A stretch of DNA of 64,000 bases from Acholoe squamosa. Taxonomy: Eukaryota; Annelida; Polychaeta; Phyllodocida; Polynoidae. Below the pieces are notes generated by a model, which saw only the letters and a list, made by a program, of their open reading frames with translations, did not search any database and was not told where the DNA came from. The first letter of the stretch is position 1. The number at the start of each line of letters is the position of its first letter. Shown piece after piece: positions 21,039 to 30,284 of the stretch. The stretch is taken from positions 42,599,560 through 42,663,559 of the forward strand of contig OX439043.1 of assembly GCA_949317995.1 (NCBI GenBank). Direction: 5' to 3'. A program made the translations under genes and the position numbers.

Positions 21039-24000
21039 TGAAGGGATCGAAGGAGGCGGATGCAGACTGCATCCGGTGACTTCTATTATTCTGTGTTAGA
21101 CTGTTGACCTATAATATATTTTGGTGGGAAGGGTGTTTGCTTTGAAATGCCATTGGCTAAAACAATAATTGTGAGTTAAATAAAATATGATTAAGATACT
21201 TATGTGTAGGGTATGTGCTATAAGCCACACCCTTGTATAAGCCACACTCCAACTTTTGATTGTGCTATAAGCCACACCTATGGCTTGAATATTAAAAGTT
21301 TAGTGTTATTCTATATGGACAAATACCCTCACATAAGCACCACCTTCACTTTGGGTTTATTTTAGTTTAAGGTGTGGATTATAAGAGAAAGTTTACAGTA
21401 GTAAAAGTTGGAATAAACATATAAATAGTTTGATTAGATGCACATAGTAGGCAAAAGGAACCTGGCAGGTGCAGACTGTGTTGGTTGCCCTCTATTGTTC
21501 TGTGCCTGACAGTGACCTACTTTACATTTTGGCCTGAAAGGTGGTTGATGAATGGGTTGGAACCTTGGCTGAGGGAGGAGCTAATAGATATGATAAATAT
21601 AAATGTATATGTAGAGGGGATGTGTGGCTGTTAGACTATGCATGAATATCATTGGGACACATTCATGCATCATGATTAGATGAACTACAGGCCAAACCTG
21701 AGGCTTGAAATTTGAAAGTTTAGTGCTATTTTATATGAACAATATTAAAATTCTTGCTTAGTGCTTATAGTTGTCTTTGGTATTGTACTGATGGGAGGAC
21801 ATAGAGACTGAGTTAGAATTAGAAAGTTAGGTTCACCCTTTATGGTCAGGTGAAGGAATCATGCCCCTTTGTTATCACATTAATTTTTACCATCCCTTTA
21901 GGCTCAGCATGATGTATAATTATAGTCAAAAGTTCTAATGCATTATCGGCTCAAAAGGGGGCAGCTAAATACAATGAATATAGACAAGATATGTTTATGT
22001 GTAGGGACATATCTAAATATATATAAAAGAAATATCAATCTGACTATGGTTGTTAATGCCCATGGTATGCAGTATTTGGAATTTACTGGTTATAAACAAA
22101 ACATAATATTCAACATTCACCTTGCTTATAATGCACATCCCTAATTTAGGCCCATTTTATTAGGCACACCTGGGAACATTTTTGCCATGCTAGTACTGTT
22201 CTATATGATCTTATCCTCAAGTGTAAGATGTGCCTGTATGCTAGGTATTATGATACTTTCTTCCATATAAAGATGAAAATGTATGGTTTGAAAATCCAAG
22301 ATTGTGAGATTCATTGATAGGTTCTGATGCCCTTACCCTTGACCTACATCTACAACATTTACCAGTTTTATGTGACTCCTCATTGATTATTTTGTATAAT
22401 CTGAATAAAAATGTCTTTAGTTTGTGACACAACACCTTACCTGTGCTGTAAAAAGTTATATGTATCTAGCATTTGTAGATAAATAGGGGCTCGTTTGTTA
22501 ACTTCATAGAAAACAGTACATGAATGGAATACTCTGATCAAATCAGTGTGAGATTCTGCCTAACTCTGATGACATGCATCTATTTTGTAGCAAATTTGAG
22601 TACAGTTGGATTATTTTCATTGGTAACACATTTATTTGATCATGATGCCAAAAGCAACAATAACAAAACACAATTATCTATATGGGATGAAAGAATGTGC
22701 ATAATATTGAGGTCTGGTGCTATACAATGTAGTCACTGGGTGACGTCTATACATTGATTTATGTATATAAACTTTCAAGATGATTAGAGTCCTAGGGTTT
22801 AACTTATCATTAACTCAGTGTGCAATGGAAAATGCATGATGGTGGTGTACATACATCTACCTTGTAGCAGCCGACCAACTTCTCAGTGTGGTCAAAGGCT
22901 GATTTCTATTAAATGGCAGATGTGAGATTCTTAAGGTTCTATATTGTGACGCCTATTTATGATGAATTATGCTCCGACAACTTGAATGTGGTAACAGGTT
23001 GATGTCTAATAGATTCATTGGCCTCATAGATATATTCATACAGTTCAGATAATGCTTCATATATAAAGATAGATGAATGGTTCTACTTTAGAAAGTCCAC
23101 TGGGGTCTAACTGATGAAATTGTATCAAAATAAGACATGGATTCAAAGATGGTGACAGCTAATTGCAGGTGCTGGCACATCTAGTGATTCATTTACATTT
23201 GCCTTTTAATAGTTGACATAAAATACAATCAGATTATTATTTTCTGATTGGATAGCTTTTGTCACATGATAAATGAAAATCAAATTGGATGTACTTCAGG
23301 GATACCACCTTTATTGCACTGTCTCGAGTATTGCACAGACATCTATTCAAGCACAGCATTATTTGAGACATATGCAGTAGCTATTAGCCTGTTGGTTATG
23401 ATTTACTTTATGTCATCAATAGTCATACTACTGCATATCTGGTATTGTTTGGATACCCATAGAAGTGAGGAATTATTTGAAATATGATGAGATACAGAAA
23501 CAGAGGCAGGTTTAACTACTGTAATACCCCATGTATAAGGTGCATCTTATATGTGTGGATAGACCCCAAGTGCTCCTTATAGAAGCAGATCTGTTTTAAC
23601 CTATAAACCACTTTTTACTATTTCATGGGTTTCTGTTGCAAAGACAATGTCAAGATTTCTTTGGAGAAGAAAATAAAGCATTAATACAAACACATAATTC
23701 ATCTATCTGCTTCCCATGAGTTGGAGGTTCACAATACTCACCAGGCCCCAGTGTATTATAAGGATCACTACCATAGCACTATAGATGCATCAACATTGGC
23801 AACATATAGGATATGTCATAAGACAGGTTGTGACTCATACAAGTTTACCAAACCCCTCAAACCAAAACCCATACCAAACTAACAGTTTAAAAGCCTCATG
23901 TGTAGGTTAGAGCTTCTTCCAATGTATTGGTATGGTATAGAAGGGCACATCTTTTACTCTTAAGAGTTTAAGGTATATATACCAAGATGAAGATGTAACT

Positions 24001-24849
24001 TTACATACACACACACTTCCAGTTACATACAAACTCAATAATTAATAGCTATATATCCTCATGTATTTCATTCCCGAATTCAATCCCCTTTTACTAAGCC
24101 CCTTGGGGAACCATTGTATATGTTGTTCAGTTATTCATTTTGTACTCTCCATAGCCGTAACACTAGAGTGCCAATCTGCATACCCCCTTTGAATAACCTG
24201 CACCCCCTGGTCCCATAGCGTATCTATATAATCTTTATTTTTCCCTCATGGGAGACTAGCACCCCTGGGGTGGAATTGTGTGGATGTATTACACTGCAGT
24301 GCACATCTATCTACATATTACCCAAAGACCGAGCTTTATACCACACATTCAGGTATACTTTTATTCAATGGTAGACAGTTAAATTTACATGCTTCCATTG
24401 GTTTCATTAACTACCCACTTTTTCATTAATTTTCACATGATTAACATAACCTGAAAACCCAATACTACATGGTAATCAATACTATTGACCTTATTCTCTC
24501 AAAAACAATTTGAGTCAGCATAAGTTAACAATGTCAAAATAGTGATAACAACACTTCTTCCATTGAGAATTCCAAGGCATGTTGATGCTGGGATACAAAA
24601 GTCATTTCCTTTTGAAATTACTATTGTACAATTGTGCATGGTTTATAACCATGGGTCACAGCATTACCATGCACAATAAGGTTTACAATACTGTAATACC
24701 CTGTGTGTGAGGCGCAGCTTGCGTATAAGGCACATCCCCACTTTGTAGACATGAGAGAAAAATAAATAATGTCAAAACCTTTCTTCTAATCAACAGATTT
24801 TCAAAATTCAAAGACTTATGGCCTTCTTAGAGCCTCGCCCATCCATTTT
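21039..24849. other. Gene-free stretch with decayed repeats
   Basis: Up to about 22.1 kb it holds weak copies of the 430-bp unit. ATAAGCCACAC-type phrases recur near 21225-21280, and related TATAAGG(T/C)(G/A)CA phrases near 23540 and 24710. The rest is AT-rich with no supported gene. Confidence 0.5.
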
Positions 24850-25033
24850 TAAGCTACTTATATGCGCGCATATAAGTGGTGATAAATGGGCAGTAGCAGT
24901 TCCCAATGTATTACCAGATGTCACCACTTCCATTCACCTGTTATGTAACAGGTTCCTTCACTGGTGGCCTTGTAGTCGGCCATATTGCCTAGCCCCAGGA
25001 AGGACCACCGGTCTCACATTGGAGATTTTTTTC
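24850..25033 (+). repeat. Split direct repeat A1
   Basis: Matches A2 at 30001-30184 base for base by eye. It begins with a 22-bp perfect palindrome (24856-24877, core CTTATATGCGCGCATATAAG) and ends in a T-run. It precedes gag, so it probably holds the promoter or leader. Confidence 0.92.
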
Positions 25034-25058
25034 AATTTTTTCCTTCGTAGAGTTCACT

Positions 25059-27008
25059 ATGGGGGTTATATGCGGGGCTTGTAAACATGAATATCATGGT
25101 AACAAGCGCGCTTGCCCAGAATGCACGTGCCCCAACCCCAGATGGAAGTCAGGGGAATACATGGTGAACCAAACGAAGCCGGTGGATCAGAAGTCAGTCA
25201 TGCAGGACGACCACGGGGACGCCCACCAGGACGACGCGCCCGGGGGAAGCGACAGCAACCCCCGTCAACAAGGCACGACTCCCACAGCTTCGGCGATAGA
25301 CCCAAACGACCCAAATGCGGACCTACAGGCCAAAATCGAAGCTGAACGGGCCCACAAGACTTACATCGAGGCTATTTCTAAGAGACGTGAGTTAGAATTG
25401 GAGCTAGCGACACTTAGAGCAGAAAATAAACGTACCTTGAGAGAATTGGACGATGGGGTCCGTGCTTGGCAGGGAGCAATGTCAATTTATTCCAATGGTG
25501 CCAATCGTCCGGCATGTACACTTGGCCCCAATGGTAACAGTATGGGCACTGGTACACTCGGTCCAGCAGATGGTCCCAATGCCGTAGACTATTCACTACA
25601 ACAGGGCCAAAAGTCTAAAATGGGTCCAAACGTCTCCGGTCCACCGCTGGTACCTACAGTAGAGGCTTTGACAGACCGGGCACAAGCGCACCTGAATATT
25701 CAGTGCGGAGACCAAGATGGCGGACAGGACCTTCCTGTTGGCAAGTTTCAGGCCAGTGAGTCAGCTATTACAGGCCAAATAGGCCTGTCACAGGCCTCAT
25801 CTGTCGACAAACTGTACTACAGGGACTCAGCTGGTATGTTCCATGAAATTTCTAATGCAAACATCCCCCATAATGTGCAAAAAAGCTCAGAAGATCTATC
25901 GCTCAGCGGAGGTTTGGGTGTCAACAAAGGCTCCGGTGGCCGCACGCTCAACGGAGACCCCTCATATCAAGAGTACCTTGCCTGGAGAGAAATTAGATCT
26001 GGTGTGGAGGCAAATACTGATGTAAATAAGGGAAAGGGTCCTCAGCTGTTCTACAGAGATGGTACACCTTATTCCCCACCTGTCACACCTATTAGTCAGA
26101 CTGTCAATTGGCCTGGTGTGGGTCAATTTAGGGCACCAGATGGCAGGTTAAAGTTCCCACCTACACCTATGGTATATGGTACCCCGACTACTTCTCATAT
26201 GTTTGGGGTTCCTGTCCCAACATCCCATCAGCAGCAGGCTTCATATCAGTTTGGGGTTATTCCTAACCCTCAACAACAGTACCAGGCTGCGGGAATTCTA
26301 CCTAATCAACAACCCCTGTTCCATGTTCCTGGTGTTCAGTCTGTGCAATCTCAGTTTCTACAAAACCCAACAGCATGGTATCCTAACCAACAACTACAAC
26401 ATCAGGCTCAGGGCGCCCCAATGGTGATATTTTCACCGAACAATGCCAGTGGCAGTAAGTTTGTGACCTATGACATTGAACAGCACATGCCGCATGACAA
26501 AGTAAAAAAACCCGCCTTAAATGATGTTATTTCTGCTAGCATGGGTCTCTTGAATAGCATGTTGGCTAGAAACTTCCCATGTAAAAATTATGGTAAACAT
26601 GTTAAATTCCTAACTGACAAGAAATCATTCTACAATGAAGATGCTCTCATTCAGTATGATCTTGCAATGCGTGAAAGGGGAGAATCGTTTGGTGAACACA
26701 CATTCTGCTATTTCGATCACGACATCTTCTCAAACAGTGTTGGTCTTGAGAATCTTAGTGCCGAGCACTTATGTAATGTTCTTGGTATCCAGCCTCCATC
26801 ATCTCAAAATGGTGCTGGTATTGTTGCGGGATCGAGTAGTAAGAGGAAAAAGAACAAAAAGAAAAAGTCAGATGAAATTCACTGTTGCTATGCATTTAAC
26901 GGTGATAATGGTTGTAACGCCAAAGATTGCCCTCACCCACATGTATGTCGCTCTTGTGGGGGTAATCACACAAAACCAAAGTGCACTGTGAAAAAATCAA
27001 ATGATTGA
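25059..27008 (+). CDS. Ngaro gag-like protein (649 aa)
   Basis: Probably the nucleic-acid-binding structural protein of the element. The start at 25059 is the first ATG after repeat A1. The N-terminus has a small zinc-ribbon-like cluster (C5, C8, C19, C22). A coiled, acidic segment follows at about 90-130, then a long Gln/Pro/Tyr-rich low-complexity middle (about 340-470). The C-terminal part (about 500-600) is a compact, aromatic-rich domain. After a lysine run, residues about 609-642 form a cysteine/histidine cluster (CCYAFN..GC..KDC..H.CRSCGG.H...C) typical of DIRS/Ngaro-type gag proteins. The pol ORF follows at once in the same frame. Shadow ORFs in other frames have no domain. Confidence 0.85.
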   Translation: MGVICGACKHEYHGNKRACPECTCPNPRWKSGEYMVNQTKPVDQKSVMQDDHGDAHQDDAPGGSDSNPRQQGTTPTASAIDPNDPNADLQAKIEAERAHKTYIEAISKRRELELELATLRAENKRTLRELDDGVRAWQGAMSIYSNGANRPACTLGPNGNSMGTGTLGPADGPNAVDYSLQQGQKSKMGPNVSGPPLVPTVEALTDRAQAHLNIQCGDQDGGQDLPVGKFQASESAITGQIGLSQASSVDKLYYRDSAGMFHEISNANIPHNVQKSSEDLSLSGGLGVNKGSGGRTLNGDPSYQEYLAWREIRSGVEANTDVNKGKGPQLFYRDGTPYSPPVTPISQTVNWPGVGQFRAPDGRLKFPPTPMVYGTPTTSHMFGVPVPTSHQQQASYQFGVIPNPQQQYQAAGILPNQQPLFHVPGVQSVQSQFLQNPTAWYPNQQLQHQAQGAPMVIFSPNNASGSKFVTYDIEQHMPHDKVKKPALNDVISASMGLLNSMLARNFPCKNYGKHVKFLTDKKSFYNEDALIQYDLAMRERGESFGEHTFCYFDHDIFSNSVGLENLSAEHLCNVLGIQPPSSQNGAGIVAGSSSKRKKNKKKKSDEIHCCYAFNGDNGCNAKDCPHPHVCRSCGGNHTKPKCTVKKSND

Positions 27009-27020
27009 TATCAGGCCTTA

Positions 27021-28982
27021 GTGGATTCTGATTCAGGGGTCAGTGACTCCGAGGAGTTTGGCATAGATTGTGGAATTATAAAATCTTCCGATTCTGACAA
27101 TACCAGTGAACTTGAATATAGTTTATTATGGGATGTCAACAAATTCGTAATTCCTTGTGGTTCAAATCATGTCACTTCTTCAGACTCATTACCAAAGACG
27201 GAAGACATTATATTAACTCCTACTATCTACACTTCCAGAATTGTCGATGGTGTTGAATGGTTTAGACCTTGTCCTTTGGATTGTGATTCCGTTCATGTCT
27301 TAGATGGCATGTGCCTCCAACTCAACCCACACGCCTTCTTTGATGAATGCATGGGGTTTGAGGAAGTTGATGGTAACTATGCTTATATCCTAGACGGTGT
27401 TCGTAACGGATTCAAAATCGTTGATGCGGATTATAACGGTTCTTATTTTCAAAAAAATTACCATTCCATAATCAAAGAAGGTGTAAAATGCCAAATGGAC
27501 GATCTGGTAAGGAAGGAGTTAATGGATGGTAAAGTCAAAAGGGTTCTTAGTAGACCCCAGTGTGTACATTCACTGGGGGCTATTTTAAAACCAGACGGCA
27601 GCTTAAGACCCATAACAGATTGCAGCCGTGGTGATCCCGATGATAATCTTAAAAGTATCAATGACTTTATGTACACAACTTGCCAACCGTTTCATTATAC
27701 TCAAGTAGATAGTGTTACTGATGTCATACATGAGGGCTCGTTTTTATGTGTATTGGACATCCAATCTGCTTATCGCAGTGTGGCTGTTCATCCGGACGAT
27801 CGTTCCAAGCAAGGTTTTGTGTGGAGTCTGGACGGTGCGCCAGAATATTTTGAAGATCAAGCCTTATCGTTTGGTCTTAGATGTGCACCATTTATCTTTA
27901 CTCAACTAACCGAGTTTGTCATCCGGTGTATGAATCGTAGAGGTATTTTCAATGTTTTCGGTTACCTGGATGACTTTGTCATTGTGGCTGACAGCTACGA
28001 GGAGTGTGCGAGGCGTCAGGCGATATTGGTAGATCTGCTCCGACGTCTCGGTTTCCATATTGCATGGAAAAAAATCTTAACCCCTGCTACCAAAGTCCAG
28101 TATTTGGGTCTGGTAATTGACACAGTGAAAATGGAAATCAGCTTACCCCCACAAAAGTTAGACAACTTATTAGTACTGATCGACAAGTTCTTGGGTAAAA
28201 CTGTTGCTACCAAAAAAGAATTACAAGAACTGTGTGGTCATTTGGCACACGCTAGTAGAGTTATTCGGGGAGGCAGAACATTTTCACGTAGAGTCATTAA
28301 CCTACTCAAATACATGGCCGACAGTGTCACGGTGGTCAAACTACCTGATTGGTTTATGGATGACATCCGCTGGTGGAAAAGGTTCAGTTATGTATTCAAT
28401 GGTTCTGCCAAAATCCTACGTACCTTTGATTATCATCCTATCGTAGACACTGACTCATCACTAACTGGTTTTGGCTCATGTTATAATGGTGATTGGTTAG
28501 TAGGTGCATGGAAATTACCTGCCTACAATCAGTTGTATAATCGCTTTCCATTACATCATACTGTTGAACCCCCTTGTGAATATGATGAGACAGCTGACAT
28601 TAACCTACTGGAAGTCTGGCCAGTGGTTGCCGCAGCGCAACGTTGGGGAAATGATTGGTCGGATACAAAAGTTGTAGTCAGAACCGACAATACCCAAGTC
28701 CAACGCATGATAAATACTGGCAGATCGCGGAGTGTTCGCTGTATGTGGTGGATAAGAGAATTATTTTGGTTATCAGTTGTACATAATTTTCACATTGTTG
28801 CCACTCGCGTTAAATCTAAAGACAATATTGTTCCTGACTTTTTGTCGCGCTGTACGGATAAAAGGTGTGCAAAAGGATTGCCTTCATTTCTGATAAATGA
28901 CTTCTGCTGCAGGGGATGTCTTGACTCACAAACTACGGAACTACCAGTCACAGTGGATGGCTGGAGCCACGGAGCGTACTAG
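27021..28982 (+). CDS. Ngaro reverse transcriptase / RNase H (about 653 aa)
   Basis: RT copies the element RNA and RNase H removes it. The palm shows LDIQSAYRSVAVHPDD (about residue 246), LSFGLRCAPFIFTQ (about 285) and the catalytic YLDD (about 315). RNase H follows, with DTDSSLTGFGS (about 475), E in LLEVWPV (about 533), TDN (about 554) and a final NIVPDFLSR. This order without an aspartic protease or DDE integrase is typical of the DIRS order. There is no obvious ATG at the 5' end of the open frame, and it abuts gag in the same frame, so expression as an extension of gag is plausible. The first residues are a convention of frame-calling. The 3' end overlaps the recombinase ORF by 86 bp. Confidence 0.92.
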   Translation: MDSDSGVSDSEEFGIDCGIIKSSDSDNTSELEYSLLWDVNKFVIPCGSNHVTSSDSLPKTEDIILTPTIYTSRIVDGVEWFRPCPLDCDSVHVLDGMCLQLNPHAFFDECMGFEEVDGNYAYILDGVRNGFKIVDADYNGSYFQKNYHSIIKEGVKCQMDDLVRKELMDGKVKRVLSRPQCVHSLGAILKPDGSLRPITDCSRGDPDDNLKSINDFMYTTCQPFHYTQVDSVTDVIHEGSFLCVLDIQSAYRSVAVHPDDRSKQGFVWSLDGAPEYFEDQALSFGLRCAPFIFTQLTEFVIRCMNRRGIFNVFGYLDDFVIVADSYEECARRQAILVDLLRRLGFHIAWKKILTPATKVQYLGLVIDTVKMEISLPPQKLDNLLVLIDKFLGKTVATKKELQELCGHLAHASRVIRGGRTFSRRVINLLKYMADSVTVVKLPDWFMDDIRWWKRFSYVFNGSAKILRTFDYHPIVDTDSSLTGFGSCYNGDWLVGAWKLPAYNQLYNRFPLHHTVEPPCEYDETADINLLEVWPVVAAAQRWGNDWSDTKVVVRTDNTQVQRMINTGRSRSVRCMWWIRELFWLSVVHNFHIVATRVKSKDNIVPDFLSRCTDKRCAKGLPSFLINDFCCRGCLDSQTTELPVTVDGWSHGAY

Positions 28983-29856
28983 GAAGAGCCAATGGAACTC
29001 TTATTTGGAATTTTGCATATTATATGGTGTGCTTGTTCCATTCCCCGCTAGTATAGAAGTTGTGTTGTTATATGTTACACACTTGGCTGAGAGACTGCGC
29101 TACAGCTCTATTAAACAGTACCTAGGAGGACTTTGGGTGTTGCACAAGGTCCTAGGTTATTCACATGTCAACCCTAATACATTTGAACTCTACATCACTA
29201 TGAGAGGTATTCGAAGGACCCTAGGTGATCATGTGGACCAGGCACGACCAGCGTCAGTGCAGGACTTAAAGCGTATTTATAAACTATTGGATATGTCATG
29301 TTCTGAAGATGTGGCATTTTGGATCACTGTTATCATGTGCTTCAGGGGCTTATTACGTAAGTCCAATGTGGTTGAACTAGGACTGGCAGTCTGCTTGTCT
29401 GATTTGACCTGGGAAGTCTGGGGGGTCTCCGTCAGACTTCGCCGTACAAAGACTATTTCATTTAAGGAGCGGGTCTTGTTCATACCCTTCACATTCATCA
29501 ATGACTCTATCTTCTGCCTTCATTATTACCTGACCTTGCTGTTATCTATGGTGAACTACCCATCCAGTGACTCACAAGTAGTGTCGTACATGAAAAATGG
29601 CCAATGGTGTCGTGGCAGTTACTCATGGTACTTAGGCAAATTGCACAAGTTGTGTGCCAAGTCAGGCATCGATAAGTTGTCTTCACACTCGTTACGAAGA
29701 GGAGGTGCATCGGCCTTGGCAGATGCAGGTTTCAGTCTATTGGACATCAAAAACATTGGTGATTGGAAATCATTGAGTGTGTTGCATTATTTGACAAAAT
29801 CCAAACAAGCTCGTATCGATCTTGATCGGCGTATGGTTAGCGCCTTATTCGTGTAA
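28897..29856 (+). CDS. Ngaro tyrosine recombinase (319 aa)
   Basis: Integrates the circular DNA copy by site-specific-type strand exchange. An N-terminal core-binding-like helical region (about 15-110) precedes the catalytic domain. Visible catalytic residues are Arg in CFRGLLRKSN (about 150), HSLRRG (His and Arg about 264-267), and Trp/Tyr in DWKSLSVLHYL (about 290-299, Tyr nucleophile). The length of about 320 residues is usual for the family. It starts inside the end of the RT/RNase H ORF in another frame, and its stop lies 65 bp before repeat B1. The alternative, a Crypton recombinase, is excluded by the linked RT and the split direct repeats. Confidence 0.92.
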   Translation: MTSAAGDVLTHKLRNYQSQWMAGATERTRKSQWNSYLEFCILYGVLVPFPASIEVVLLYVTHLAERLRYSSIKQYLGGLWVLHKVLGYSHVNPNTFELYITMRGIRRTLGDHVDQARPASVQDLKRIYKLLDMSCSEDVAFWITVIMCFRGLLRKSNVVELGLAVCLSDLTWEVWGVSVRLRRTKTISFKERVLFIPFTFINDSIFCLHYYLTLLLSMVNYPSSDSQVVSYMKNGQWCRGSYSWYLGKLHKLCAKSGIDKLSSHSLRRGGASALADAGFSLLDIKNIGDWKSLSVLHYLTKSKQARIDLDRRMVSALFV

Positions 29857-29920
29857 AATCTGGTTATGTATGTTTTTTTTTGTTTTTTTTTTGTTTTTTC
29901 TCCATTCTGTTTGGCGTGTT

Positions 29921-30000
29921 GGCCTGGTTATGTATGTTTATTGGCCAGGTCCAATAAAATATTCGCCCAAACTAGATTGGAGTTGTCGTACGCCTATTTA
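29921..30000 (+). repeat. Split direct repeat B1
   Basis: 80 bp, identical by eye to B2 (30205-30284). Contains GTTTATTGGCCAGGTCCAAT and AATAAA, a possible polyadenylation signal. Confidence 0.9.
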
Positions 30001-30184
30001 TAAGCTACTTATATGCGCGCATATAAGTGGTGATAAATGGGCAGTAGCAGTTCCCAATGTATTACCAGATGTCACCACTTCCATTCACCTGTTATGTAAC
30101 AGGTTCCTTCACTGGTGGCCTTGTAGTCGGCCATATTGCCTAGCCCCAGGAAGGACCACCGGTCTCACATTGGAGATTTTTTTT
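30001..30184 (+). repeat. Split direct repeat A2
   Basis: 184 bp, abutting B1. Identical by eye to A1, including the 22-bp palindrome at 30007-30028. An ORF across this region (29822-30205) is not a gene. Confidence 0.92.
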
Positions 30185-30204
30185 CTTTCTTCTTGTGTTA
30201 CTTA

Positions 30205-30284
30205 GGCCTGGTTATGTATGTTTATTGGCCAGGTCCAATAAAATATTCGCCCAAACTAGATTGGAGTTGTCGTACGCCTATTTA
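30205..30284 (+). repeat. Split direct repeat B2 (right end of the Ngaro element)
   Basis: Second copy of the 80-bp B repeat, including AATAAA, 20 bp beyond A2. It marks the right boundary. Confidence 0.9.

Larger units (their letters stand above)
24850..30284 (+). mobile_element. Ngaro-type tyrosine-recombinase retrotransposon, looks whole
   Basis: About 5.4 kb with split direct repeats in the order A1 (184 bp) - gag - RT/RNase H - tyrosine recombinase - B1 (80 bp) - A2 (184 bp) - B2 (80 bp). This A1...B1A2B2 layout defines Ngaro-like elements within the DIRS order, which integrate with a tyrosine recombinase instead of a DDE integrase. A1 and A2 look identical up to a poly-T length difference, and B1 and B2 look identical, which suggests recent insertion. 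The three ORFs are long and open, and no break was seen. CCATCCATTTTTA occurs near both ends (about 24839 and 30290). That may be chance, since the family is not expected to make target duplications. Confidence 0.92.

Noticed and set aside
29822-30205. 127-codon ORF after the recombinase
   Set aside because: It covers B1 and A2 repeat DNA. The same sequence is non-coding leader in A1 (24818-25084).
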